DNA from: Actinacidiphila bryophytorum
GTDB lineage: Bacteria > Actinomycetota > Actinomycetes > Streptomycetales > Streptomycetaceae
Assembly: GCF_016916835.1 (NCBI RefSeq)
Contig: NZ_JAFFIX010000001.1
Coordinates: 434,001-498,000 of the forward strand
Reading direction: 5' to 3'
DNA length: 64,000 bases
The first letter of the stretch is position 1, and every line of letters begins with the position of its first letter. The notes below the pieces were generated by a model. It worked only from the letters and a program-made list of their open reading frames with translations. It made no database searches and was not told the origin of the DNA. The position numbers were made by a program, and so were the translations under genes. Below are positions 46,608-55,342 of the stretch, one piece after another.

Positions 46608-47468
46608 TCATGACGGCCTGCGCGCCCTGACGCCCCCATTGTGCCAGCCCGGGCGGGGCAGCCGGCGCCGCAGCGGCCCGGCGGCCGCGGTGAAGAGCAG
46701 GAAGACGGCCATGGAGGCCAGCACGATGCTGGAGCCGGGCGGCACGTCGACGTAGTAGGAGAAGACGGTGCCGGACAGCGCGACGGTCACGCCGATGGCC
46801 ACCGCGACCGCCAGCGTCCAGGCGAAGCCGCGGGTGACCTGCTGGGCGGCGGCGACCGGGATCACCATGAGGGCGCTGACCAGCAGCAGCCCGACGGCCC
46901 GCATGGCGACCGTCACGGTGACCGCCGCGGTCACCGCGAGCAGCAGGTTGAGCGCCCGCACCGGCAGCCCGCCGACGCGCGCGAACTCCTCGTCCTGGCA
47001 GACGGCGAAGAGGTGCCGCCGCAGGCCGAGCACCACCAGCAGCACGAAGGCGGCCAGCGCGATCATCGGCGGGATGTCCTGCGGCGAGACCGTGCTGATC
47101 GAGCCGAACAGATACGTCGTGAGGTTGGCGTTGGAGCCGTTCGGCGCCAGGTAGATGATCATCACGCCGCCGGACATGCCGCCGTAGAAGAGCATGGCCA
47201 GCGCGATGTCGCCGCGGGCCTTGCCGTAGGAGCGGATGAGTTCCATGCCGACGGCGCCGGCCACCGACACGGCCACCGCGGTCCAGACCGGGCTGACCTG
47301 GAGCAGGAAGCCCAGGGCCACGCCGGTGAGCGCGACGTGCCCGATGCCGTCGCCCATGATCGCCTGCCGCCGCTGGACCAGGAAGGTGCCGACCGCGGGC
47401 GCGGTGACGCCGACCAGCAGCGCGGCGAGCAGGGCGCGCTGCATGAAGGCGTAGTTCAGGAGGTCCAT
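46608..47468 (-). CDS. znuB: Zinc ABC transporter permease ZnuB
   Basis: 286 residues from ATG 47468. About eight to nine helices and the family motif RRQAIMGDGIGHVALTGVALGF. The start overlaps the znuC end by 13 nt. Imports zinc with ZnuA and ZnuC. Confidence 0.94.
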   Translation of the reverse strand: MDLLNYAFMQRALLAALLVGVTAPAVGTFLVQRRQAIMGDGIGHVALTGVALGFLLQVSPVWTAVAVSVAGAVGMELIRSYGKARGDIALAMLFYGGMSGGVMIIYLAPNGSNANLTTYLFGSISTVSPQDIPPMIALAAFVLLVVLGLRRHLFAVCQDEEFARVGGLPVRALNLLLAVTAAVTVTVAMRAVGLLLVSALMVIPVAAAQQVTRGFAWTLAVAVAIGVTVALSGTVFSYYVDVPPGSSIVLASMAVFLLFTAAAGPLRRRLPRPGWHNGGVRARRPS

Positions 47469-48211
47469 CGGTCGAGGTGTCCCTTCACCGTGGCGGCAGC
47501 CTCGTCGGCGTGCGGGTGGACGTGGTCGGGGGCCAGCGGGGGCGGCGGGCCGTCGTGGGCGACACGGCCGTCGCGCAGCAGGACCGCCCGGTCGATGAGC
47601 GGCGCCAGCGGGCCGAGTTCGTGCAGCACCAGCAGCACGGTCGTGCCGGCCGCGACCTGGGCGCGTACGGTGTCGGCGAGGACCTGCTGGGCTGCCAGGT
47701 CGACGCCCGCCATCGGCTCGTCCATGATCAGCAGGTCGGGCTCCGTGGCCAGGGCGCGGGCGATCAGCACCCGCTGGTGCTGGCCGCCGGACAGCGCGTC
47801 CACCGCGTCCGCGGCCCGGTCCGCCATCCCGACCAGCTCGATCGCCCGGGCCACCGCCGCCTTGTCGGCCCGGCGCGGCGGGCGCAGCCCGGTCCTGGCC
47901 AGCCGCCCGGCGGCGACGACCTCGCGTACGGTCGCGGGCACCCCGCCGGCCGCGGTGGTGCGCTGCGGTACGTAGCCGATCCTGGCCCACTGCCGGAAGC
48001 GCTCGCCGGGCGTGCCGAACAGCTCCCAGCTGCCGGAGCTGAGCCGCACCCGGCCGACGGCCGCGCGTACGGCCGTGGACTTGCCCGAGCCGTTCGCGCC
48101 CAGCAGTGCCACCACCTCGCCACGGGCGACGGCCAGGTCGATGCCGTGCAGCACCTGGCGGGCGCCCAGCGAGGCCGACGCGCCGCGCAGCGCCACCACC
48201 GTGTCGGTCAT
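47456..48211 (-). CDS. znuC: Zinc ABC transporter ATPase ZnuC
   Basis: 251 residues. Walker A LLGANGSGKSTAV, signature LSGGQHQRVLIARALA, Walker B LLIMDEPMAGVD, H-loop LVLHELGPL. The ATG 48211 overlaps the znuA stop (ATGA). Confidence 0.95.
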   Translation of the reverse strand: MTDTVVALRGASASLGARQVLHGIDLAVARGEVVALLGANGSGKSTAVRAAVGRVRLSSGSWELFGTPGERFRQWARIGYVPQRTTAAGGVPATVREVVAAGRLARTGLRPPRRADKAAVARAIELVGMADRAADAVDALSGGQHQRVLIARALATEPDLLIMDEPMAGVDLAAQQVLADTVRAQVAAGTTVLLVLHELGPLAPLIDRAVLLRDGRVAHDGPPPPLAPDHVHPHADEAAATVKGHLDRWTS

Positions 48212-49191
48212 CGGCGCGGCACCCCCAGCGCGGTCTGCAGGGCGGCCAGATTGCTGCGCTGCACCGCGAAGTAGTCGGTGCCCCTCGACTTCGGGGTGAT
48301 GCCCTCGATCGGGTCGAGCACGTCGGTGCGCAGGTGCAGGTCGCCGGCGACTGTCCTGGCCGTCTTGTCGCTGACCAGCGTCTCGAAGAAGACCGTGCTG
48401 ACGTGCTCGCGCCCGGCGAGGTCGAGCAGCGCCTTCATACGGGTGGCGCTGGGCTCGCTCTCCGGGTCGAGGCCGTTGATGGCCTCCTCCACCAGGCCGT
48501 AGCGCTCGGCGAGGTAGCCGAAGGCCGCGTGGGTGGTGATGAAGGTGTCGGTGGTGCGGTTCTTCAGCCCGTCGCGGAATTCGGTGTCCAGTGCGCCGAG
48601 CTGGGCGACCAGCGCGTCGGTGTTCTTGGCGTAGGCGGCCGAGTGCGCGGGGTCGGCCTGGGCGAGCGCAGCGCCGACGCCCTTGGCGACCTGGGCGTAG
48701 CGGACCGGGTCGAGCCAGATGTGCGGGTCGGACCCGGCGTCCTCCTCGCTCTCGGCGCCGCTGCCGTTGTCGCCCGTGGTGTGGTGGCGGCCGTCCACCT
48801 CGGTGCCGTGGTCCTCAAGGGAGGTCAGGGCGGCGGCGTCGACCTTGTGCGCGACACCGGACTGCCCGATGGCGTCGTCCACGGCCGGCTGCAGGCCGTG
48901 CAGCGAGATGACGACGTCGGCCTTGCTCAGCGCGGCGATCTGCTGCGGCGCCAGCTCCAGGTCGTGCGGTTCGACGCCGGGCTTGGTGAGGTCGGTGACC
49001 TGGACGTACGGGCCGCCGATCCGGTCGGCGAGGAATTCCAGCGGGTAGAAGGACGCGGTGACCCGCAGCTTCCCGCCGCCCTTGGCGTCGTCCCCGGCGC
49101 CGGAGGAGCCAGAGCAGGCGGTGAGGGCCGGGAGGGCCAGGGCGGCGAGCGCGAGTGCGGCGGCCGGTATCACGCGGCGACTGTTGTTCAT
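48208..49191 (-). CDS. znuA: Zinc-binding lipoprotein ZnuA
   Basis: 327 residues from ATG 49191. The signal peptide ends in lipobox LTAC (MNNSRRVIPAAALALAALALPALTAC). Binding protein fold with DLTKPGVEPHDLELAP, a His/Asp/Glu-rich loop (TEVDGRHHTTGDNGSG), DPHIWLDP and TTHAAFGYLAERYG. The Zur boxes and a -35/-10 end immediately at this ATG, so a leaderless mRNA is likely. MTVMNNS (49200) is an alternative start. Confidence 0.94.
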   Translation of the reverse strand: MNNSRRVIPAAALALAALALPALTACSGSSGAGDDAKGGGKLRVTASFYPLEFLADRIGGPYVQVTDLTKPGVEPHDLELAPQQIAALSKADVVISLHGLQPAVDDAIGQSGVAHKVDAAALTSLEDHGTEVDGRHHTTGDNGSGAESEEDAGSDPHIWLDPVRYAQVAKGVGAALAQADPAHSAAYAKNTDALVAQLGALDTEFRDGLKNRTTDTFITTHAAFGYLAERYGLVEEAINGLDPESEPSATRMKALLDLAGREHVSTVFFETLVSDKTARTVAGDLHLRTDVLDPIEGITPKSRGTDYFAVQRSNLAALQTALGVPRR

Positions 49192-49205
49192 GACAGTCAT
49201 TTTCA
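49191..49205. promoter_or_regulatory. Zur box 1 (overlaps znuA start)
   Basis: On the minus strand TGAAAATGACTGTCA, close to the actinobacterial Zur consensus TGAAAATGATTTTCA. Overlaps the -10-like TGAAAA and reaches the first base of the start codon. Confidence 0.65.
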
Positions 49206-49212
49206 ACAAAGA

Positions 49213-49227
49213 TGGAAACGATTGTCA
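49213..49227. promoter_or_regulatory. Zur box 2 and -35 of znuA
   Basis: On the minus strand TGACAATCGTTTCCA, a near-perfect 7-1-7 Zur palindrome. TTGACA overlaps it, 17 bp upstream of the -10-like TGAAAA, giving a complete promoter covered by Zur. Confidence 0.75.
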
Positions 49228-49365
49228 ATTGCGTCGTGGGGAGGGGGTTCGCGGCGGGCTCGGAGCGGGCTCGTCCTTGCAGGCGGCCGAACGGATTTGA
49301 TATGCGCCCCGTCCGCGCCGGTAATCTGGGGCAACTGACCCCTTCGTCGTACTGAAGAGAGCACC

Positions 49366-50748
49366 GTGGCCGCCGACAAGATCGACACCATCGTCAGCCT
49401 GAGCAAGCGCCGTGGCTTCGTTTTCCCGAGCAGTGAGATCTACGGCGGCTCGAAGGCCGCCTGGGACTACGGGCCGCTGGGCGTCGAGCTGAAGGAGAAC
49501 ATCAAGCGCCAGTGGTGGCGTGCGATGGTCACCTCCCGGGAGGACGTGGTGGGCCTCGACTCGTCGGTGATCCTCGCCCCCGAGGTGTGGGTCGCCTCGG
49601 GCCACGTCGCCACGTTCTCCGACCCGCTCACCGAGTGCACCTCCTGCCACAAGCGCTTCCGCGCCGACCACCTGGAGGAGGCGTACGAGGCCAAGCACGG
49701 CAAGCTGCCCGCCAACGGGCTCGCCGACATCAACTGCCCGCACTGCGGCACCAAGGGCGCCTTCACCGAGCCCAAGCAGTTCTCCGGCATGCTGCAGACC
49801 CACCTCGGCCCGACCCAGGACGCCGGCTCCGTGGCCTACCTGCGGCCCGAGACCGCGCAGGGCATCTTCGTGAACTTCGCCCAGGTGCAGACCACCTCGC
49901 GCAAGAAGCCGCCGTTCGGCATCGCCCAGATGGGCAAGTCCTTCCGCAACGAGATCACGCCCGGCAACTTCATCTTCCGCACCCGCGAGTTCGAGCAGAT
50001 GGAGATGGAGTTCTTCGTCAAGCCCGGCGAGGACGAGAAGTGGCACGAGTACTGGATGCAGGAGCGCTGGAACTGGTACACGGGCCTGGGCATGCGTGAG
50101 GAGAACATGCGCTGGTACGAGCACGCCAAGGAGAAGCTGTCGCACTACTCCAAGCGCACCGCCGACATCGAGTACCGCTTCAACTTCGGCGGCCAGGAGT
50201 TCAGTGAGCTGGAGGGCGTCGCCAACCGCACGGACTTCGACCTCGGCGCCCACTCCAAGGCCTCCGGCCAGGACCTGTCCTACTTCGACCAGGAGGCGGG
50301 CGAGCGCTGGTTCCCGTACGTCATCGAACCCGCGGCAGGCGTCAACCGCGCGATGCTGGCCTTCATGCTCGACGCGTACAACGAGGACGAGGCGCCCAAC
50401 GCCAAGGGCGTCATGGAGAAGCGGACCGTCATGCGGCTCGACCCGCGGCTCGCCCCCGTCAAGGTCGCCGTGCTGCCGCTGTCCCGCAACCCCGAGCTGT
50501 CCCCCAAGGCCAAGGGCCTGGCCACGGCGCTGCGCGCGCACTGGAACATCGAGTTCGACGACGCCGGCGCCATCGGCCGCCGCTACCGCCGCCAGGACGA
50601 GATCGGCACGCCGTTCTGCGTCACCGTCGACTTCGACACGCTCACCGACAACGCGGTGACCGTGCGCGAGCGCGACACCATGGTCCAGGAGCGGGTGTCC
50701 CTCGACCAGGTCGAGGGCTACCTCGGCAGCCGGCTGCTCGGCTGCTGA
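49366..50748 (+). CDS. glyS: Glycyl-tRNA synthetase
   Basis: 460 residues, class II, alpha2 type. [22 protein letters not shown] motif 1 region, zinc-like CxxC pairs ([13 protein letters not shown]), motif 2 [20 protein letters not shown], motif 3 [12 protein letters not shown]-terminal anticodon-binding domain follows. Start GTG 49366 with GAAGAG upstream. TAATCT near 49322 may be a -10. The last 31 nt overlap the convergent minus-strand gene. Confidence 0.97.
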   Translation: MAADKIDTIVSLSKRRGFVFPSSEIYGGSKAAWDYGPLGVELKENIKRQWWRAMVTSREDVVGLDSSVILAPEVWVASGHVATFSDPLTECTSCHKRFRADHLEEAYEAKHGKLPANGLADINCPHCGTKGAFTEPKQFSGMLQTHLGPTQDAGSVAYLRPETAQGIFVNFAQVQTTSRKKPPFGIAQMGKSFRNEITPGNFIFRTREFEQMEMEFFVKPGEDEKWHEYWMQERWNWYTGLGMREENMRWYEHAKEKLSHYSKRTADIEYRFNFGGQEFSELEGVANRTDFDLGAHSKASGQDLSYFDQEAGERWFPYVIEPAAGVNRAMLAFMLDAYNEDEAPNAKGVMEKRTVMRLDPRLAPVKVAVLPLSRNPELSPKAKGLATALRAHWNIEFDDAGAIGRRYRRQDEIGTPFCVTVDFDTLTDNAVTVRERDTMVQERVSLDQVEGYLGSRLLGC

Positions 50749-51149
50749 ACCTCCGCTGTCACGGCCGCCTTCACGGCCGGGGCGGCCGTCAGCGCCAGTA
50801 CGGCGCAGGCGGCCGCCAGCGGCAGCTCGGCGATCAGGGCCATGACCACGGCGGCCAGCCGGGCGGTGCCCTCCGACGTCGCCAGGTCCAGTGCGGCGTC
50901 CAGCAGCAGGGCGGCCGCCGTGGCCGCGGCCACGACGGGCAGCGCCGGGTGGGCGCGCAGCGCCAGCACGGCGGTGGTGATCAGGCCCACCGCCTCGAAC
51001 GAGTCCAGGGCCAGCCAGCCGGGGGCTGCGGTGCTGGCCAGGATCGTGAGCCACGGTATGAGCAACGCGCCGCACGTGAGGAGCACGTACGGCAGGCGGG
51101 GCCTGCCTGTCCCTTGCGCCTCCGGCGCGAACGTCGATGCCTGCACCAT
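50718..51149 (-). CDS. Small membrane protein, unknown
   Basis: 143 residues from ATG 51149. Four hydrophobic helices ([79 protein letters not shown]) in an alanine-rich protein. The C-terminus overlaps the end of glyS by 31 nt on the opposite strand. GGAAAG lies just before the start. Family unrecognised. Confidence 0.65.
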   Translation of the reverse strand: MVQASTFAPEAQGTGRPRLPYVLLTCGALLIPWLTILASTAAPGWLALDSFEAVGLITTAVLALRAHPALPVVAAATAAALLLDAALDLATSEGTARLAAVVMALIAELPLAAACAVLALTAAPAVKAAVTAEVQQPSSRLPR

Positions 51150-51168
51150 GCTTTCCTCAACGCCGTAG

Positions 51169-51191
51169 GTCCAGCGGCTCTTCCGCTGGAC
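51169..51191. terminator. Perfect 9-bp hairpin GTCCAGCGG/CCGCTGGAC
   Basis: 51169-51177 pairs with 51183-51191 (loop CTCTT). It lies 20 nt upstream of the small membrane gene and may be part of its leader or an operator rather than a terminator. Confidence 0.35.
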
Positions 51192-51245
51192 CTGACGTTC
51201 TGCCCCCCTGCGGTGGGTTTTCGCCTTTCCCCCCGGCAGGGGCTT

Positions 51246-51573
51246 GTCGCGCAGTTCCGCCCCCAGAGCTTCGCCTGGGGGTACCCCCAGCGCCTCCTGG
51301 GCGGGTGCCACTTGCTGTGAGCTTGCACCTTTCGGCGCGTGGGTGATCGGGCGCGCAGTTCGCCGCGCCCCTCAGGTCCTGCCCCTTGCGGTAGGTGGTC
51401 GGCTCTCCCGCCGTCGTGGCTGGTCGCGCAGTTCCCCGCGCCCCTGGGGGGTGCCCCCTTCTCGCAGGGTGGGTGTGGCTTTGCCTGCGAGGGGGAGCTT
51501 TTTTTGGGGGGTGCGGGGAACTCGCGCGCAACCACGCACGCACCGGAAGGAAGCAACGCCACGGCAAGTGGCA
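51246..51573. repeat. Dispersed intergenic inverted repeat, copy C (compound)
   Basis: Three plus-oriented copies of the arm (about 51246-51263, 51351-51372, 51425-51445) and one inverted arm (about 51506-51529, GGGGGGTGCGGGGAACT). GCCACTTGCTGTG (51307-51319) and an inverted GCCACTTGC-CGTGG (revcomp of 51557-51572) also occur. The 456-nt gap is non-coding and consists mostly of this element. Confidence 0.75.
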
Positions 51574-51605
51574 GTCACCTGGGCGCGCCCCCCGGAGGGG
51601 GCGGG

Positions 51606-53093
51606 TCAGACGACTGCGCGGGGGAGGCGGAAGCTCAAGGCGGTGGTCAGGGCCACCGCGGCGAGTTGGGCGGCCAGTGCCCAGACGAGGGCGTCGCGGA
51701 CGCCGATGGACGTGCTCAGCGTCAAGAAGAGCGTGCCGAGGGTCGCGACGCCCAGCGCGAGGCTGGACTGCTGGGTGGTCGCCATCGCCCCGCTCCCCAC
51801 CCCCGCCTGCGCCGCAGGCACCTCGCTGAGGACGATGCGGAAGACCACCGGCAGGACGAAGCCCTGGCCGAAGCCGAGGACGGCCATGCTCGGCGCGAGG
51901 GTGAGGATGCCGACGTGGGGCCAGCCCCAGAAGAAGGTGGCGGCCAGGGCGGCCAGGCCGACCGCCTGGACGAGGGAGCCGGCGGTGACGACGCGCCGCC
52001 CGTGGCGGGCGACCATGCGCGGGCCGAGCAGCGAGGCCGCGAAGAAGGCGGCGCACAGCGGCGCGAGGGCGGCGCCCGCGGCGAGCGCGCCGAGGTGGAG
52101 GCCGTCCTGCATGGCGACGGCGAGGACGAACATGAAGCCGCCGAAGCCCAGGCAGAAGGGCACGATGAGCAGCAGCCCGCTGCGTACGCTGTGGATGCGG
52201 ACCAGGGACGGCGGCAGCAGCGGGTTGCCGCCGGTGCGTTCACCGTGCCGCTCGACGGCGACGAAGGCGGCCGCGGCGAAGGGTGACAGGGCCAGCAGCA
52301 CCCACGACCACAGCGGCCAGCCGGCCGCCCGGCCCTCGGTGAGGGGCAGCAGCAAGGTGATGAGGGTGAGCGCCAGCAGCACCGTGCCCGCCCGGTCGAT
52401 CCTGGCGGGGTTGGCCGAGCGCGTCTCCGGCACCGACTTCAGGGCCAGCGCCAGCGCGACCGCGGCGACCGGCACGTTGACCAGGAAGATGGCCCGCCAG
52501 CCGCTGCCGGCGAGGTCGGCGGAGACCAGGACGCCGCCGAGGACCTGGCCGACGACGCTGGCGACGCCGGCCGTGGCGCCGTAGTAGCTGAGCGCCTTGC
52601 CGCGGCTGCTGCCGGAGGTCGCGGCCTGGATGGTGGCCAGGGCCTGCGGCAGCAGCAGGGCGGAGGCGGCGCCCTGGGCGACGCGGGCGGCCACCAGGGT
52701 CCAGGCGGTGGGGGCGAGGCCGCAGGCGAGCGAGGTGGCCGCGAAGAGCCCGAGGCCCCACAGGAAGAGGTTGCGGCGGCCGAAGAGGTCGCCGAGCCGG
52801 CCGCCGAGCACGAGGAGTACGGCGTAGGCGACGCCGTAGCCGGCGACCACCATCTCCAGGACCGCGGGACCCGCGTCGAGGTCGCGGTCGATGGTGGGCA
52901 GGGCCACGTTGACGATGAAGAAGTCCACCATCGGCAGGGCCGCGCCGAGCAGGACGGTCAGCAGGCCGAGCGCGCTGAGGGCCGGGGCGGCGGGGGAGGG
53001 GGACGGGGACTTCGGGGGAGCGGAGGGCGAGGGTGCCGCGATGCGGGTCACGCGGGGCAGCACCTGAGCCCGGGAAGGGAGCGTCTGGTCCAT
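51606..53093 (-). CDS. MFS drug exporter (DHA2 family)
   Basis: 495 residues from ATG 53093; GTG 53105 is an alternative. DHA2 features: LPMVDFFIVNVALPTIDRDL, GGRLGDLFGRRNLFL, WRAIFLVNVPVAAVALALA. About fourteen helices. Divergent from a helix-turn-helix regulator of the MmyB type, which probably controls it; GGTCC/GGACC and CCAGGT/ACCTGG inverted repeats occur between them. Substrate unknown. Confidence 0.92.
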   Translation of the reverse strand: MDQTLPSRAQVLPRVTRIAAPSPSAPPKSPSPSPAAPALSALGLLTVLLGAALPMVDFFIVNVALPTIDRDLDAGPAVLEMVVAGYGVAYAVLLVLGGRLGDLFGRRNLFLWGLGLFAATSLACGLAPTAWTLVAARVAQGAASALLLPQALATIQAATSGSSRGKALSYYGATAGVASVVGQVLGGVLVSADLAGSGWRAIFLVNVPVAAVALALALKSVPETRSANPARIDRAGTVLLALTLITLLLPLTEGRAAGWPLWSWVLLALSPFAAAAFVAVERHGERTGGNPLLPPSLVRIHSVRSGLLLIVPFCLGFGGFMFVLAVAMQDGLHLGALAAGAALAPLCAAFFAASLLGPRMVARHGRRVVTAGSLVQAVGLAALAATFFWGWPHVGILTLAPSMAVLGFGQGFVLPVVFRIVLSEVPAAQAGVGSGAMATTQQSSLALGVATLGTLFLTLSTSIGVRDALVWALAAQLAAVALTTALSFRLPRAVV

Positions 53094-53153
53094 TCGGTCG
53101 TTCACATGGTCCACACTGGACCTGTGCTCAGGGGGGTACCAGAGAGCGTTTAT

Positions 53154-53174
53154 CCAGGTATACCGAGCACCTGG
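53154..53174. promoter_or_regulatory. Inverted repeat operator candidate CCAGGT/ACCTGG
   Basis: CCAGGT (53154-53159) and ACCTGG (53169-53174) flank an inner GGTATACC palindrome. It lies 32 bp before the MmyB-type regulator start. A second pair GGTCC/GGACC is at 53108-53122. Confidence 0.45.
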
Positions 53175-53206
53175 CAACCGGCTGACGGGTTTGGCACCCT
53201 GGGAAT

Positions 53207-54133
53207 ATGAACGCACCCGGCGACGTCACCCAGCAGGCCCCCGGCAGCGACGGGTCGCGCACCCAGCCGCCCGGTTCCGACTCGGCCGCGAGCCGCCGGC
53301 AGGAGCTGGCGTCGTTCCTGCGCAGCCGCCGCGAGCGCATCGCGCCCGAGCAGGTCGGGCTGCCGCCGGGCCGCAGGCGCCGCACCCCCGGGCTGCGCCG
53401 CGAGGAGGTCGCGCAGCTCGCCGCGGTGGGTGTGACCTGGTACACCTGGCTCGAACAGGCGCGGGACATCCAGGTGTCCAGCCAGGTCGCCGACGCCATC
53501 GCGCGCGCCCTGATGCTGGACCAGAACGAGCGCAGGCACCTGTTCACCCTGGCCGGCACCGCCGACCCGCATCCGCACCTGGACTGCCCGGGCGTCTCGC
53601 CCGCGGTCCGGGCGATGATCGACCAGCTGGAGCCGCTGCCTGCCGCGGTCTTCAACAGCCGCTTCGACATCGTCGCCCACAACCGCACCTACGGGCGGCT
53701 GGTGTGCGACCTCGACGAGCTGCCGGCCGAGGACCGCAACGTGATGTGGCTGGCCTTCACCGACCCGCGGTGGCGCGAGCGGATGCTGGACCGGGAGGAG
53801 AACACCCGGGTGATGGCGGCGAAGTTCCGCGCCTCGATGGCCAACCACCTGGCGGAACCCGCCTGGAAGGAGCTGCTGCGGCGGCTCCAGCAGAATTCGC
53901 CGGAGTTCCGCGAGGCCTGGGAGCGGCACGAGGTGCTGCAGCCCGGCAGCCATGTGAAGCGCTACCTGAACCCGGAAGTGGGCCTGCTGGCCTTCGACTT
54001 CACGCATCTGTGGCTCGGCCCGCAGGACGGTCCGCGGCTGACGGTGTACTCGCCGGTGGACCAGCTGACCAGGGAGCGGCTGGAGCAGCTGCACCGCGTC
54101 GTGATCGCGCAGCGGCGCCCGGTGGCAGTGTGA
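53207..54133 (+). CDS. XRE regulator with MmyB-like ligand domain
   Basis: 308 residues. N-terminal helix-turn-helix (SRRQELASFLRSRRERIAPEQVGLPPGRRRRTPGLRREEVAQLAAVGVTWYTWLEQARDI) with the characteristic RTPGLRREE motif. The C-terminal MmyB_LBD region contains NVMWLAFTDPRWRERMLD and KFRASMANHL. The ATG 53207 follows TGGGAAT. It is divergent from and likely controls the MFS gene at 51606. Confidence 0.93.
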   Translation: MNAPGDVTQQAPGSDGSRTQPPGSDSAASRRQELASFLRSRRERIAPEQVGLPPGRRRRTPGLRREEVAQLAAVGVTWYTWLEQARDIQVSSQVADAIARALMLDQNERRHLFTLAGTADPHPHLDCPGVSPAVRAMIDQLEPLPAAVFNSRFDIVAHNRTYGRLVCDLDELPAEDRNVMWLAFTDPRWRERMLDREENTRVMAAKFRASMANHLAEPAWKELLRRLQQNSPEFREAWERHEVLQPGSHVKRYLNPEVGLLAFDFTHLWLGPQDGPRLTVYSPVDQLTRERLEQLHRVVIAQRRPVAV

Positions 54134-54156
54134 CGCGGGCCGCCACCGCATAAAAT
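54129..54156 (+). promoter_or_regulatory. Promoter of the TetR gene, leaderless
   Basis: TGTGAC (54129-54134), 16 bp, TAAAAT (54151-54156), then 7 nt and ATG 54164. Clear -35/-10 with the start codon at the expected transcription start. Confidence 0.6.
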
Positions 54157-54163
54157 CGACGCC

Positions 54164-54766
54164 ATGACTTCGACCCGCGCCCGGGGCTCAGGCCTGCGAG
54201 AGATGACCCGCAGAACGGTACGTGCGCAGATCGCGGAGCGGGCGATCCAGATGTTCATCGCCCAGGGCTTCGAGGAGACCACGGTCGAGCAGATCGCCAG
54301 CGAGGTCGGCATGTCGGCGCGCAGCGTCTTCCGCTACTTCGACACCAAGGAGGACATGGTCGTCGGCAGCATGCAGGAGGCCGGTGCCCGGCTGGCGGCG
54401 GCACTGGACGACCGGCCCGTGGGCGAGGACGCCTGGCAGGCGCTGCGCGGTGCGCTCTCGGTGCTGCTCGCCGGGATCTCGGAGGACCGGGAGGGCATGC
54501 TGGCCAGGGCGCGGATGTTCGCGAGCACACCGTCGCTGCGGGCGGCCAGGCAGCAGAAGCACGCCCAGTGGCGGGAGCTGCTGCTGCCGGGGATGCTGGC
54601 CAGGATCCACGACGGCCCCGAGGAGACCCGCAGGCTGCGCGCGTCGGCCATCGTCACCGTGCAGCTCGGCTGCCTGGACGTGTCGATCACCCACTGGCTG
54701 GACGCGGGCGGCAAGGACAGCCTGGACGACGTGCTGGACGTCGCGATCGCCGCGGTGCGCGGCTGA
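54164..54766 (+). CDS. TetR-family regulator
   Basis: 200 residues. TetR_N helix-turn-helix: AERAIQMFIAQGFEETTVEQIASEVGMSARSVFRYFDTKEDMV. The C-terminal ligand part is not assignable. It is convergent with the MarR gene (33 nt). Confidence 0.93.
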   Translation: MTSTRARGSGLREMTRRTVRAQIAERAIQMFIAQGFEETTVEQIASEVGMSARSVFRYFDTKEDMVVGSMQEAGARLAAALDDRPVGEDAWQALRGALSVLLAGISEDREGMLARARMFASTPSLRAARQQKHAQWRELLLPGMLARIHDGPEETRRLRASAIVTVQLGCLDVSITHWLDAGGKDSLDDVLDVAIAAVRG

Positions 54767-54799
54767 GCCGGCCGGGTCGACCGGGCCGGCCCACCCGCG

Positions 54800-55342
54800 T
54801 CAGTCCTGCGGGTCAGCCGCCAGCGCCGAGGTGATCCGGTCCAGGTCCGCGAGGTCGGCTGGGGACAGGGCGAGCAGGGCGGGCGGCGGGTTGCCGAGGA
54901 TCGCGTTGGCCCGAGCGGCTGCCGCGAGGCCCGCCTCGGTGGCCGACACGATCTTGCAGCGCCGGTCGGTGGGGTGCTGCCTGCGCTCCACCAGGCCGCG
55001 CTTTTCCAGGTCGTCCACCACGAGGGTGAGATACGGGCGGTCGGAGGCCAGCTGCGCCGCCAGCTCGCTCATCTGGGAGGGCCGGGCGGCGATCCTGCGC
55101 AGCGCCTTGGCCCGGAAGAAGCTCATGCCGAGGGCCTCGGCGACCTCCTTGCGGCGCTCGTTGCGCTCCAGCACCAGCGCGCGCAGGTTGCGCCACACGC
55201 GCTCGGCGGCTTCCTCGCCGCCGGACTCCTGCTCACCGTGCTCGTCTACGTACGCCTGCTCGTCGACGTACGCCTGCTCGTCGCCGTACGACTGCCGCCG
55301 TGCCGTCCGCCGCTGTGCCGTCTCCTGCCGTGCCGTGGTCAC
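54800..55342 (-). CDS. MarR-family regulator
   Basis: 180 residues from GTG 55342, overlapping the MFS stop (GTGA). The winged helix is MSFFRAKALRRIAARPSQMSELAAQLASDRPYLTLVVDDLEKRGLVERRQHPTDRRCKIVSATEAG. The N-terminus has an imperfect DEQAYV repeat (YGDEQAYVDEQAYVDEHGEQ), encoded by tandem 18-bp units near 55240-55290. It is expected to repress its operon with the exporter. Confidence 0.9.
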   Translation of the reverse strand: MTTARQETAQRRTARRQSYGDEQAYVDEQAYVDEHGEQESGGEEAAERVWRNLRALVLERNERRKEVAEALGMSFFRAKALRRIAARPSQMSELAAQLASDRPYLTLVVDDLEKRGLVERRQHPTDRRCKIVSATEAGLAAAARANAILGNPPPALLALSPADLADLDRITSALAADPQD

